A stretch of 64,000 nucleotides of DNA, from the NCBI RefSeq assembly GCF_009765755.1, contig NZ_LMUV01000004.1, positions 1 to 64,000 of the forward strand. The letters run 5' to 3'. Under the pieces are notes generated by a model. The model ran no database searches, was not told the origin of the DNA, and worked only from the letters and a program-made list of their open reading frames with translations. Shown piece by piece: positions 41,629-51,232 of this stretch (the first letter of the stretch is position 1; each line of letters begins with the position of its first letter). Both the position numbers and the translations under genes were made by a program. The stretch comes from Rhodanobacter sp. L36. GTDB taxonomy: Bacteria; Pseudomonadota; Gammaproteobacteria; Xanthomonadales; Rhodanobacteraceae.

Positions 41629-43596
41629 ATGGCGAATCGTTTAGTGATCAAGGGGCTGCTTGCAGCCTCCGTTGGCATCGCTCTGTCTTTCACCGGGTTC
41701 ACCTCTGCCGCCCAGAGCCAGAACGTCGCGGCATCAGCCAACTTCAACGTGAGCGCACTCCAGGCCGGCAGTGCTTACGACCGTTTCATCGTAACGTACC
41801 GTGATGGCAGCACCGAGCGCCTCAGCGCTGCTGCTGCCACACAGAACGTGAGTGCTGCGGCGTTACGCGCGAAATTGTGGGGTACGGCAGGTACCAACGC
41901 CAAGGCCATCACCGTGCTGGGCGTCAGCCACATGCGCAAGTTGGCCATCGGCGCCGAATTGATGCATACGTCACGCAAGCTGAGCAGCACAGAGGCTGAT
42001 ACGCTGATCCGCCAGATCGCTGCCGATCCCGCAGTAGCCTTCGTCGCTCCCGATGTGATGCGCCATGCAGTGAAGGATATCCGCGCCACAGCTGTGACTC
42101 CTTTCGTCCCGAACGACACGTATTACGCGCACTACCAGTGGCATCTGCGCGCCCCTGATGGCACTCCCGAGACCGACACTGCGCTCGGAACAACGGTTCC
42201 GAACATGGGCGGCGCCAACGTCGCGCAAGCGTGGACTTTGGCCGATGGCACGGGCGTCACGGTTGCCGTTCTTGACACCGGTATCACCACACACCCTGAT
42301 ATCGATACCTCACTGGCTGCCGCGGGCTACGACTTTATTACCGACGCGCTCGTGTCCGGGCGTGCCACCGACGGCAGAGTGCCGGGCGGCTGGGATACGG
42401 GCGACTGGACCACGGGCGCCGCCTACACGAGCTGTGTCAGTGCAACCAACCCAGCAGAGGCCAGCAGCTGGCATGGCACACAGGTTACCGGGACGGTCGC
42501 CGAGCTCACCAACAACGGCGTCGGCATGGCCGGTATCGCTTATAACGCCAAGGTGTTGCCGGTCCGCGTACTCGGCCACTGCGGTGGCAGCGACAGCGAC
42601 ATTGCCGACGCGATCATCTGGGCTGCCGGCGGTGCCGTAAGCGGTATTCCCGCCAACACCCATCCCGCTCAGGTAATCAACCTGAGCCTTGGCGGCGGCG
42701 GTATATGCACTGCCAGCGACGTCACTGCCCAGGCCATCGCACAGGCCAACGCACTAGGTGCCGTGGTCGTCGTTGCTGCGGGCAACGACGGCAAGGATGC
42801 CGCGAACTACTCGCCGGCCAGCTGCCCTGGCGCGGTGACTGTGGCATCGGTGGGCATCACGAGCAAGAAGGCCTACTACTCTAACTACGGCACCCGCGTG
42901 AATATTGCTGCACCGGGCGGCGGCATTTTTGCCAATGACGCCAGCAGCGGAACCCAGGCCGACACGGGTTTCGTCTGGCAGGCGATCAACAGCGGCGCCA
43001 CGGTACCTGCGGCCGCAAGCTACATCGGTTTCGCGGGCACCTCGCAAGCCACGCCGCACGTGACCGGCACAGTCGCGTTGATGCAGAGCGCTCGTCTGGC
43101 CAGTAGCCAGGCGCTGCTCTCGCCAGCTGATGTGCTGACCATGTTGAAGAATACGGTCCATGCGCCAACCGTGGTCCCGACCCAGAAGATCGGCGCCGGT
43201 ATCGTCGATGCCTACGCAGCCGTGACCGCGGCGATCAACAATGACCTTGGCGGTGGTGTCGGTGGTGGCACCGATACCGCAACCCCGCTGGACAACGGGA
43301 TTGCGGTGAGCGGCGTCTCCGGCGCAGCAGGGGATGCGCTTCAGTACAAGATCACGGTGCCGGCCGGCGCGCGTACGCTGATATTGCGCACGCTCGGTGG
43401 CAGCGGCGACGTGTCGTTGTACGTGAAGTCAGGCGCGCCAGCGAGCGCCACCACTTTCGACAAGTCGTCGGTTCATGCCAACTCCAACAACGAGTCGGTA
43501 TCGATCGCGGTTCCGGATGCAGCCACGTATTACCTCAGTGTGGTCGGAGTGAAGAACTTCAGCGGCCTCACCGTCCAAGTGAACTACGTGCAGTAA
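41629..43596 (+). CDS. Secreted S8 (subtilisin-type) serine protease with PPC domain
   Basis: A 655-residue secreted protease. A signal peptide (MANRLVIKGLLAASVGIALS) is followed by a propeptide (about 30-150), then the peptidase domain with Asp216 (VAVLDTGITTHPDID), His282 (SSWHGTQVTG) and Ser472 (FAGTSQATPHVTG). A Gly-rich linker (GGGVGGGTD) leads to a C-terminal pre-peptidase (PPC) domain (LQYKITVPAGARTLILRTLG to YYLSVVGVKNFSGL). This is the layout of Xanthomonas-type extracellular proteases secreted by type II systems, and the xps genes lie 8 kb downstream. A GATAG sequence precedes the ATG; ribosome binding looks weak. Next is a YadA-type adhesin gene. Confidence 0.93.
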   Translation: MANRLVIKGLLAASVGIALSFTGFTSAAQSQNVAASANFNVSALQAGSAYDRFIVTYRDGSTERLSAAAATQNVSAAALRAKLWGTAGTNAKAITVLGVSHMRKLAIGAELMHTSRKLSSTEADTLIRQIAADPAVAFVAPDVMRHAVKDIRATAVTPFVPNDTYYAHYQWHLRAPDGTPETDTALGTTVPNMGGANVAQAWTLADGTGVTVAVLDTGITTHPDIDTSLAAAGYDFITDALVSGRATDGRVPGGWDTGDWTTGAAYTSCVSATNPAEASSWHGTQVTGTVAELTNNGVGMAGIAYNAKVLPVRVLGHCGGSDSDIADAIIWAAGGAVSGIPANTHPAQVINLSLGGGGICTASDVTAQAIAQANALGAVVVVAAGNDGKDAANYSPASCPGAVTVASVGITSKKAYYSNYGTRVNIAAPGGGIFANDASSGTQADTGFVWQAINSGATVPAAASYIGFAGTSQATPHVTGTVALMQSARLASSQALLSPADVLTMLKNTVHAPTVVPTQKIGAGIVDAYAAVTAAINNDLGGGVGGGTDTATPLDNGIAVSGVSGAAGDALQYKITVPAGARTLILRTLGGSGDVSLYVKSGAPASATTFDKSSVHANSNNESVSIAVPDAATYYLSVVGVKNFSGLTVQVNYVQ

Positions 43597-43604
43597 ATGA
43601 TCCC

Positions 43605-43626
43605 GCCCTCCGGCGCATCGGAGGGC
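43605..43626 (+). terminator. Hairpin after the S8 protease gene
   Basis: GCCCTCCG and CGGAGGGC pair around a 6-nt loop, 8 bp after the stop codon. Only a short, mixed A/T stretch follows, so terminator strength is uncertain. Confidence 0.55.
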
Positions 43627-43868
43627 ATATCTGCGGGGAATGGCGGATTGTTTGCGAGCTGGCGAGCGGGCGTGCAAGGGCAGATGTCACCGGAGAGACC
43701 GGTGACATTACTTCGGCGTGGGAGCGCACTCGTTGAACACGCTGCGCCGCCGCCACGACAAGGTCGAAGTCTGCAATAGACACTTGTTGCGTCAGTAACG
43801 ATCGTTCCAAGGGAGTGGCTCGTGAGTAATGGAAATGCCGCCGGCAAATGGGTACCAAAATATGGACG

Positions 43869-43882
43869 TATAGACGTCTATA
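43869..43882. promoter_or_regulatory. 14-bp perfect palindrome upstream of the adhesin gene
   Basis: TATAGACGTCTATA is a perfect palindrome about 150 bp before the adhesin start. It is a candidate binding site for a dimeric regulator. Confidence 0.5.
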
Positions 43883-43938
43883 TGACGAATCCATACAGCT
43901 GATCGAAATTCAAAAGTTCCGTGTTTCAGCGCGTCGCT

Positions 43939-43955
43939 TTGACATGTCATGTCAA
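43939..43955. promoter_or_regulatory. 17-bp palindrome with embedded -35-like sequence
   Basis: TTGACATG and CATGTCAA flank one central T. TTGACA at its left end is a consensus -35 box, but I see no good -10 box 16-18 bp later. It is 73 bp upstream of the adhesin start. Confidence 0.5.
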
Positions 43956-44028
43956 TTCATCGCAGTCGTGGACGCCCTTTGCGTTGCGTGCTGCATCTGA
44001 TCGCAATTCCGCTTGGTAGGAGAGCTCG

Positions 44029-47000
44029 ATGAACAGGATCTACAGCAAGGTATGGAACAAGTCGCTCGGCATATTGGTGGTTGCCAGCGAGTTCGCGAAA
44101 GCCAGCGGAAAAGGCGGTGTCAGCAAGCGCTCGCGTGCATCGATGGTTGCAGCATCGGCGATGCTGGGCACCATGCTTACGATCGGGGCGACCTCACTCC
44201 AGGCACAGACATTCGTGGCTGATTCCGCTGGCGCCCCGGTCGTTCCGGCGAGCGCAGGCACGGGTGGTACAGCTGGCGGTCAATCCGCAGTGGCTGGAAG
44301 CTACGCCACGGCGATCGGTTACAACGCGGTAGCGGATGGCTCCGAATCGTCCGCGTTTGGTATGTACTCTCATGCCGCTGGTGGGCAAAGCCTTGCCGCG
44401 GGGTTCTCTTCCAGTGCTTATTTCGACAGCAGCACGGCGCTCGGTGGCTATGGAGCGACAGCTTACGCAGTGGGCGCAACGGCCCTGGGCAGCATGAGCT
44501 ATGCGGCCGGTGGAAACTCGGTCGCCATTGGCCCGCAATCCGATTCCCGCGCCACGGACAGCGTAGCCATTGGCCACGGTAGCCAGAGCTTTGCTGGCAG
44601 CAGCGTGGCGCTGGGTTCGAACTCGCTGGCCGATCGTGCGAACACGGTATCGGTCGGCAGTGCGGGTGCGGAGCGACAGATCACCAACGTTGCAGCAGCG
44701 ACAGCGCCCACCGATGCGGTGAACTACGGTCAGCTGACATCGGTATCGACGAGCGTGGCCAGTGCGTTAGGTGGCGGCGCGGGCTTCGATCCGGTGTCGG
44801 GTCTGTTCACCGGTCCGACGTACTCGCTGACCAACGCGGGCGGCAACTACACGAACGTGGGCTCGGCTCTGACCGCGCTGGACACCTACGTGGGCGCGAT
44901 CAACAGCAAGGGCAGCAAGTACTTCCAGGCCAAGAGCACTGGCGTGGCATCGTCGGCGACAGGCACCGACAGCGTGGCGGTGGGCGCCGGCACAGTGGCC
45001 AGCGGCACCAGCAGCTTGGCCGAAGGCAAGGGCGCCAAGGCCAGCGCGACAAACAGTCTGGCCGAAGGCACGACAGCCACGGCGTCGGGCACCGGATCGA
45101 TCGCGCTGGGCACGATCAGCACGGCCAGCAAGACCAACGCGATTGCCTTAGGTACGAGCAGCGTGGCCAGCGGCACCAACGCGGTGGCAGTGGGCGGCAC
45201 GGCGTCGGGTTTTGCCACGATCGCCAGCGCCACCGGCGCGTCGGCGTTCGGTGGGGGTGCGGGTGCGGAAGCGGCCGACGCCACCTCGCTGGGATACCTG
45301 AGCGAAGCGGACACGGCCGGTGCGACGGCGGTCGGCGCGGTCTCGTACGCCACCGGTACCGAATCGGTGGCCGTGGGTTATCTGAGTGCAACCGGTGCGG
45401 ACTTCGCCACCGCGGTCGGCGCCGAAGCGCAGGCCAACGGGGTGCAGTCGACCGCGCTCGGCGGAGCGGCGGATGCCGAAGGAGAACTATCCGTGGCATT
45501 GGGCAGCGGCTCGTTTGCCGCAGCCGATGGCGCGGTGGCGGTGGGCTTTGCCTCGGCGATGGATCAGGACGCCGTGGCGATCGGCGACAACGCCGTGGCG
45601 ACCACCGCCAACAGCGTGGCAGTGGGCGCAAACAGCCAAGCGGCCGGTGCCGAAGCGACGGCGCTGGGTGCCAATGCCGTGGCTCAAGGCGACGAGTCGA
45701 CGACCACCGGCTCGGGCGCAACCGCGTTCGGTGCGAACAGCACGGCGAACGGCGCTGGCGCCACTGCAAACGGCGTGGAGAGCTCGGCGTTCGGCAGCAA
45801 CGCGATAGCGTTCGACGACAACAGCACCGCAGTCGGTACCGGCAGCACCGCTTTTGGCGTTGGCTCGTCGGCGATCGGCAGCCTGGCCAGCACGAACGGG
45901 GATTACGCAACGGCCAGCGGCTACGGTGCATCGGCCTCGGCGATCAACAGCGCGGCGTATGGCGCCGGCGCGACAGCCGGTGGCGCCAGTGCGGTGGCCG
46001 TCGGCGGTCAGGCGGTGGATGACACGGGAACGGCGCTGATCACGCTCACGGCAACTGGAGACGAAGTGGGTCCGGCCAGTGCGACGGGTCTGGCCTCGAC
46101 GGCGATCGGTGCGAGTGCGCAGGCCCAGGGCGATCTATCCACGGCGCTGGGTGCGGCATCGTTCGCGATAGGCGAGCAATCCGTAGCTGCCGGCTTCCTG
46201 TCCGAAGCCGATGGCGCCGGATCGGCTGCCTTCGGTGCGCAGGCCTATGCCGCTGGCGAGCAATCAACGGCGATCGGTGGCTCGGCCGCAGCCCTCAGCG
46301 ACGGCAGCGTGGCGCTGGGTACCAATGCCACCGCATCGGGTCAGGACAGCATCGCGATCGGCAACGCCGCTTGGACCGGTGCCGGTTTGTTCGGCATCGA
46401 AGCGGTCAATGCCGTGTCGATCGGCAACAACAGCGTGGCGCTGAACGACAACAGCGTGGCGCTTGGTGCCAATGCGTTCGCCGCGGCGGACAACGCGGTG
46501 GCACTGGGCCAGGGCTCGTTCAATGATCGGGCCAACACAGTGTCGGTCGGTGATGTGGGCGCGGAACGCCAGATCACCAATGTGGCCCCCGGTACCGAGG
46601 GTACCGATGCGGTGAACAAGGATCAGCTCGACGACTCCGTGAGCGGCTCGATGCGCTACTTCAAGGCGAACTCGTCGGGCACCAATGACGATGCGCAGAT
46701 CAACGGCATGGACAGCGTGGCGATCGGCCCGCGTTCGGTTGCCAACGGCAACGGTGCGATCGCGCTCGGTAGTGGTGCGACGACGACCGGCAACTACGGC
46801 GGCACGGCGATCGGCGGTGGCGACGGCACACCGGGGAAGACGAACATCGCCGGCCAGTTCGGCTCTTCGATCGGTTATGGCGCGCAGGCCAAGGGCGTGG
46901 GCGATACCGCCGTCGGCACCTTCGCCAACACGGGTGATGCCAATGCGACCGATCCGAACGACGACAGCAGCCAGTCGTATCGCACGGCGTTGGGCTACAG

Positions 47001-48690
47001 GTCCTCGGCCACGGGTGACGCATCGCTGGCGCTGGGTGCGTTCAATCAAGCCACCGGTGCACGCAGCGTGGCGATCGGTTATGCAGCCAATGCAAGCACG
47101 GACGACAGCGTGGCGCTGGGTTCGAACTCGGTGGCTGACCGTGCAAACACGGTATCGGTCGGCAGTGCGGGTGCGGAGAGACAGATCACCAATGTTGCCG
47201 CCGGTACCGACGGTACCGATGCGGTGAACAAGGATCAGCTCGACGCCGTGCAGGATCAGCAGACCGCGGCCGATGCGTCCAACGTGAAGTACGACGACCC
47301 AGGCAAGGGGCAGATCACCTTGCAGGGTGCCGGCGGTACAAAGATCAGCAATCTGGCGGCAGGCGATGTAAGCAGTACCAGCACGGATGCGGTGAACGGC
47401 AGTCAGCTCGACAGCACCAATCAAGCCGTTGCACTGAACACCACGGCTATCGGCGCCATCAACAACACGGCGGTCTTCTACACCGATGCCACACGCACGG
47501 CGGTGACGCTGGGTGATGGCACCACACCGGTGAAGCTGGGCAACATCGCAAGCGGTTCCGCCGACACCGACGCGGTCAACGTCGCGCAGTTGAATCTGGT
47601 GGCGCAGGGCGTCGGCGAAAACTCCGCCAACCTTGATGCGGTATTTGCAGCGATTGGCGGCGGTTCGGGTGTCGGTGCCGGCGGCAATGTCACCGCACCG
47701 ACCTTTGCCATACAGGGGGCGAGCTACCACAATGTCGGCGATGCACTCGGCGCGCTGGATATCGCGGTGGGCAGTGCGCTGGTCAGCATCGGTGATCTGC
47801 GTACGGACGTCGATCAACTGCAAGCCAACAACGGTTCGGGCAGCAATGCACACGTTTCCACGGATGGCAGCGACGGCGCCACGACGGTTGCCGGTTCCAA
47901 GGGGGTGGCGGTGGGTTCGGGTGCGACCGCCGGCGGATCGCTGGGTACGGCGGTAGGTGGCGATAGTTATGCCGCGGGTCCGAACGACACGGCCATCGGC
48001 GGCAATGCCAAAGTGAACGCCGATGGCAGCACTGCCACCGGCGCCAACACCACGATCTCGGCGGTGGCAACGAATGCAGTGGCGGATGGCGAAAGCGCAT
48101 CCGTTACTGCGGCATCCGGCACTGCGGTTGGCCAAGGCAGTTCGGCCACGGCGGTCGGTGCGGTCGCCCTCGGTCAGGGGTCCGTCGCGGATCGTGCTGA
48201 TACGGTGTCGGTGGGCACGGCGGCGAACAACCGTCAAATCACCAACGTCGCTGCCGGCACACAGACGAACGATGCGGCGAATATGGGTCAGGTGCAGGAG
48301 GCACTGATCACGGCCAAAACCTATGCCGATGCCGGAGACACGCAAACACTGAGCGCATCCAAGGCCTATACCGATCAGAAGTTGAGCGGGTTTGCCAGCA
48401 GCAGCGATCTCAACACGTTGCGCGATCAGGTTGCCGACCAGTTTCACACGGTCGACAAACGCATCGACCAGGTTGGTGCGATGGGTACGGCGATGTCGCA
48501 AATGGCGTTCAGTACGCAGGGCATCGACACGGACAACCGGATGGGCGTGGGCGTGGGCGGCTATCACGGCGAAGGTGCGATCTCGGTCGGCTATTCGCGA
48601 CGGCTGTCGCCCAAGGCCAACCTCACCTTCGGTGCAGCGGTGAGCGGTAACGAGACGTCGGCCGGTGTCGGCCTGGGCATCGGCTGGTAA
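44029..48690 (+). CDS. YadA-type trimeric autotransporter adhesin
   Basis: A 1553-residue surface adhesin (type Vc secretion). Residues 1-60 are an extended signal peptide (ESPR: MNRIYSKVWNKSLGILVVAS, later LQA cleavage). A long head of 14-residue YadA/Hep-Hag repeats follows, with S-x-A-x-G cores such as SVALGSNS and STALGGYG. Neck modules ending DAVN(K/Y)xQL appear at about residues 205-235, 840-870, 1040-1070 and 1395-1420, separated by more head and short stalk. The C-terminal membrane anchor (about 1480-1553, GVGVGGYHGEGAISVGYSR to VGLGIGW) ends in Trp. Trimers should bind host or abiotic surfaces. It lies between two secreted protease-family genes and before the type II system. Confidence 0.95.
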   Translation: MNRIYSKVWNKSLGILVVASEFAKASGKGGVSKRSRASMVAASAMLGTMLTIGATSLQAQTFVADSAGAPVVPASAGTGGTAGGQSAVAGSYATAIGYNAVADGSESSAFGMYSHAAGGQSLAAGFSSSAYFDSSTALGGYGATAYAVGATALGSMSYAAGGNSVAIGPQSDSRATDSVAIGHGSQSFAGSSVALGSNSLADRANTVSVGSAGAERQITNVAAATAPTDAVNYGQLTSVSTSVASALGGGAGFDPVSGLFTGPTYSLTNAGGNYTNVGSALTALDTYVGAINSKGSKYFQAKSTGVASSATGTDSVAVGAGTVASGTSSLAEGKGAKASATNSLAEGTTATASGTGSIALGTISTASKTNAIALGTSSVASGTNAVAVGGTASGFATIASATGASAFGGGAGAEAADATSLGYLSEADTAGATAVGAVSYATGTESVAVGYLSATGADFATAVGAEAQANGVQSTALGGAADAEGELSVALGSGSFAAADGAVAVGFASAMDQDAVAIGDNAVATTANSVAVGANSQAAGAEATALGANAVAQGDESTTTGSGATAFGANSTANGAGATANGVESSAFGSNAIAFDDNSTAVGTGSTAFGVGSSAIGSLASTNGDYATASGYGASASAINSAAYGAGATAGGASAVAVGGQAVDDTGTALITLTATGDEVGPASATGLASTAIGASAQAQGDLSTALGAASFAIGEQSVAAGFLSEADGAGSAAFGAQAYAAGEQSTAIGGSAAALSDGSVALGTNATASGQDSIAIGNAAWTGAGLFGIEAVNAVSIGNNSVALNDNSVALGANAFAAADNAVALGQGSFNDRANTVSVGDVGAERQITNVAPGTEGTDAVNKDQLDDSVSGSMRYFKANSSGTNDDAQINGMDSVAIGPRSVANGNGAIALGSGATTTGNYGGTAIGGGDGTPGKTNIAGQFGSSIGYGAQAKGVGDTAVGTFANTGDANATDPNDDSSQSYRTALGYRSSATGDASLALGAFNQATGARSVAIGYAANASTDDSVALGSNSVADRANTVSVGSAGAERQITNVAAGTDGTDAVNKDQLDAVQDQQTAADASNVKYDDPGKGQITLQGAGGTKISNLAAGDVSSTSTDAVNGSQLDSTNQAVALNTTAIGAINNTAVFYTDATRTAVTLGDGTTPVKLGNIASGSADTDAVNVAQLNLVAQGVGENSANLDAVFAAIGGGSGVGAGGNVTAPTFAIQGASYHNVGDALGALDIAVGSALVSIGDLRTDVDQLQANNGSGSNAHVSTDGSDGATTVAGSKGVAVGSGATAGGSLGTAVGGDSYAAGPNDTAIGGNAKVNADGSTATGANTTISAVATNAVADGESASVTAASGTAVGQGSSATAVGAVALGQGSVADRADTVSVGTAANNRQITNVAAGTQTNDAANMGQVQEALITAKTYADAGDTQTLSASKAYTDQKLSGFASSSDLNTLRDQVADQFHTVDKRIDQVGAMGTAMSQMAFSTQGIDTDNRMGVGVGGYHGEGAISVGYSRRLSPKANLTFGAAVSGNETSAGVGLGIGW
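44614..48290 (+). repeat. Four repeated neck-module segments inside the adhesin gene
   Basis: Segments at about 44614-44724, 46519-46633, 47116-47240 and 48183-48290 encode nearly the same module (D-R-A-N-T-V-S-V-G ... R-Q-I-T-N-V-A ... D-A-V-N). Copies one and three share long identical DNA runs, a substrate for recombination that could change adhesin length. Confidence 0.7.
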
Positions 48691-48720
48691 TTCAGCGACG
48701 AGATTTACTGAGTGGAAAAA

Positions 48721-48758
48721 AATACAAGGCCGGCTTCATGCCGGCCTTGTATTTTTTT
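48721..48758 (+). terminator. Rho-independent terminator of the adhesin gene
   Basis: AATACAAGGCCGGC and GCCGGCCTTGTATT pair perfectly around a TTCAT loop and run into seven or more T, 31 bp after the stop codon. Because the stem is flanked by A-rich sequence it may also act on the opposite strand. Confidence 0.92.
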
Positions 48759-48916
48759 AAAGGAACACATGATTCACTGATCGCGTTGCTCAAGGAAGCG
48801 ATCGTTTCAAAACAGCTTGATGACCTCACAACCGTCGTCTGTTTTCGGCGTATCACCGAGAGCTTACGTCAGCATGCGTGAGCAACGAGTTATTCGTGCA
48901 AGGCTGCTCCGGAAGG

Positions 48917-51232
48917 CTATTGCGCCGCAGGTGCCGCGTGATCGAACGCACGCCATGCGATGAGCAAGTTCCTTGCGTTCACCGAACCCAGACCTGCCGC
49001 ATAACTCCAGCCCGGTTGCGCGCTATACGCCTTGGTCTGCGGGTTGTATGCAGTCGTATTGAGTGCTGTCAGGCCGATGGGCGTCGGTGTATATCCCGGC
49101 ACCTGAAGCATGCCGTAGATGTAGCAATTCGGCGTGCTTCCCGTGCCACCTTCCGCAACGGTCAGGATGGCGCAATTGACGGAATTCGAACCGCGCGTGA
49201 TGTTGTGGAAAACGCAGCTACTTGTTCCATTGATGCCGTTGATGGAGTTGCAGGCAGCCAGACTGGCGGGTGCGCTGCCGGTACCCGTGCCATATTCCTG
49301 GGCCGCCAAAGCATAAAGCGTTGGAGCGGCATTGCCCTGATCGAGCGACAGGCCACGCGCGGCGAGGCCCTGGTCCATCACCGCTTGAATGCCGGCGAAC
49401 ATGGCTGTCGACGCGAACATCCCGTAGCCATAGGCTGCGTTCACTTCCCAAAAAAAGTGCGGAAAACAGGGATTTATTATTGTGTCGTAACACTCTGCCA
49501 AATTGGTGTAATTGCCATAAGATCCAGCAAAAATGGCCACGTCAGGCACATCGCGATACAGACCGGAAGGTGTGCCAGTCACCTTTTGCCAACTTGGCTT
49601 AAGCTCGTAAATGGAAGGCGCTCCACCCGTGCCATATTCAATGAGCGTCGATCCATCGGGATGAGCCAGGAGTTGTGCCTGGCAGAGAGCTACCGCGCTA
49701 GACCATCCTCTGGACGTGGCAGCTACGCCATTGCCACAAGATTGGTTGAGTGGAATTTCGGGAACGTAGGACAGCGCGGTGCCGTCTACGGCGTTGGGCG
49801 TACTACTGAAATACTGGCTGGTCGTATGGTCGAGTACGTCGGCGGTGTCTGTTCCGCCCACCGCAGTCACGTGAGGTGAAGATGCAAATGCATTGGCATC
49901 CACACCATTGTCGTAATCGAGATTTTCAAGCGTTTCGATTTCACTGACAGGCGAGTCGCCACTGCCAAGCTCTCCGCTGCTGACAAATACGGAAATGCCT
50001 TCGGCATCGGCCTGTGCCCAAGTGTCCATGATCACGAGTTCAAGTCCGCCGTCCGTCATTATTTCCCCACCCACATACCCGACCTCGATGATGTCCGGGC
50101 GAGTCGTGCTGTTGACGAGATTGGTTGCGGCGGTCATCACACCGCTGTCGACGTCGGTGTCGCTGGAATCTTTGCAATTTGCCACGACGATGTTTGCTCC
50201 TGGCGCCATGGCGGTTGCCCATTCCGCTTCTGCTGCCAAGGCTTCACTGCCAGGGGGTTGAGTGCCTGGCTGAGGAGGCGGTACGGGGTCGAGGCAGTTG
50301 TTCAAGTCAGAAGCAGTTGGCTGCGGCGCGATTTGCGCGAACGTACCGCCATAACTTCCGAGCTGGAACGTGTTGACGAACATGTTCCAGTCCGCGACGT
50401 TCATGTATGTGTCGCTCACTATCGCGAGAGTTACGCCCTCGCCCGTCATGCCATTCGCATGTAACGGTGCGATGTTGTACATCTGGGCCAGATCGTATGG
50501 AACGAGAACGCGGGGATTGGCAGTTGGCAACGTTTCTGGTTGCGTTTTTTGGTGATTTGCCTGTTCGACGCGTTGACCCGTGTGTTCCGTTTTCTGATGC
50601 AGATTGCTCAGCCCGGCGACTCCTGTAACCACCGGACGAAGTGCCGACGGGATGCTGATGTCGTTGGCAATGGCGAAGTGCGTGCGGCCATCGCCAAGCT
50701 TGTATCGCATCTCCCGAGTCCGGAATGAGTGGTTCACCTGCCCCACGGTGCCGCTGAAGTCGATCTGCAACTTGTTCGGATAGACGCCGTTGACCTTGAA
50801 GCCTTGCGACGCCAACCAGGCCGTGACTGCCTGTATATCCTGATCGGCGATGCCGAACGTCCGGCCGTATTCCGCAGGCGTCAGCCAATGCTGGAAACGT
50901 GGCGAATCCGGGTTGTGCTGATCCGCAATCAGGGCATTCAACGCGTCGGTCCGCTGCTGACTGCGCTGAAGTATCAGCTGCATGTGATTCATGGGCGTGG
51001 CGATATCCACACTGCCCGTCGGACGCAGTTTGTCGACAAGAGAAAGATGGCTTTTCTTCAGCATCGACACGATGGTGTCGTCGACGACATGCGTTATCCG
51101 CGGCGCTTCGGTCAGCCCGACAACATCTGGCCGCGCATTGCGGGTCGCGGTCAACGGCGTGGCACTGGTCGTAGATAAAGCGACGAGCCCGACCACGATG
51201 AAAGCGTGTTGAAGCCGACGGCTGTTTTTCAC
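48917..51232 (-). CDS. Sedolisin (S53) homologue, probably inactive
   Basis: A 771-residue exported protein: signal peptide (LQHAFIVVGLVALSTTSA), an N-terminal pro-kumamolisin activation domain (HNPDSPRFQHWLTPAEYGRT, VNGVYPNKLQIDFSG) and a sedolisin catalytic domain (NIAPLHANGMTGEGVTLAIV, TAMAPGANIVVANC, SSPHVTAVGGTDTA, RDVPDVAIFAG). By alignment to the family, the ExxxD catalytic pair reads SEALAAE (Ala331, Glu335), and the G-T-S nucleophile motif reads G-M-F (Phe606) just before ASTAMFAGIQAV. It therefore looks catalytically dead. GTG at 51232 starts the signal peptide; the frame is open to 51358. Codon use looks more A/T-rich than its neighbours. Confidence 0.85.
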   Translation of the reverse strand: MKNSRRLQHAFIVVGLVALSTTSATPLTATRNARPDVVGLTEAPRITHVVDDTIVSMLKKSHLSLVDKLRPTGSVDIATPMNHMQLILQRSQQRTDALNALIADQHNPDSPRFQHWLTPAEYGRTFGIADQDIQAVTAWLASQGFKVNGVYPNKLQIDFSGTVGQVNHSFRTREMRYKLGDGRTHFAIANDISIPSALRPVVTGVAGLSNLHQKTEHTGQRVEQANHQKTQPETLPTANPRVLVPYDLAQMYNIAPLHANGMTGEGVTLAIVSDTYMNVADWNMFVNTFQLGSYGGTFAQIAPQPTASDLNNCLDPVPPPQPGTQPPGSEALAAEAEWATAMAPGANIVVANCKDSSDTDVDSGVMTAATNLVNSTTRPDIIEVGYVGGEIMTDGGLELVIMDTWAQADAEGISVFVSSGELGSGDSPVSEIETLENLDYDNGVDANAFASSPHVTAVGGTDTADVLDHTTSQYFSSTPNAVDGTALSYVPEIPLNQSCGNGVAATSRGWSSAVALCQAQLLAHPDGSTLIEYGTGGAPSIYELKPSWQKVTGTPSGLYRDVPDVAIFAGSYGNYTNLAECYDTIINPCFPHFFWEVNAAYGYGMFASTAMFAGIQAVMDQGLAARGLSLDQGNAAPTLYALAAQEYGTGTGSAPASLAACNSINGINGTSSCVFHNITRGSNSVNCAILTVAEGGTGSTPNCYIYGMLQVPGYTPTPIGLTALNTTAYNPQTKAYSAQPGWSYAAGLGSVNARNLLIAWRAFDHAAPAAQ

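Larger units (their letters stand above)
43597..44028. other. Intergenic regulatory region upstream of the adhesin gene
   Basis: About 430 bp. It begins with a hairpin after the protease gene (43605-43626). The 3' half is A/T-richer than the surroundings and holds two palindromes (43869-43882 and 43939-43955). AGGAG at 44017-44021 is the adhesin ribosome site. No gene is convincing here. Confidence 0.6.

Noticed and set aside
44300..48200. Regularly spaced short repeats resembling a CRISPR or tandem array
   Set aside because: The period is about 42 bp, imperfect and in frame, and is fully explained by 14-residue YadA head repeats.
46264..48567. A 767-residue open frame antisense to the adhesin gene
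   Set aside because: It mirrors the codon pattern of the real gene, is rich in Arg/His as expected of a high-GC shadow, and has no family motif or ribosome site.
49395..49440. Alternative reading that Ser608 in ASTAM is the sedolisin nucleophile
   Set aside because: It is two positions off when anchored on the following FAGI block and lacks the preceding Gly-Thr, so it does not fit the family motif; an aligned structure should settle it.
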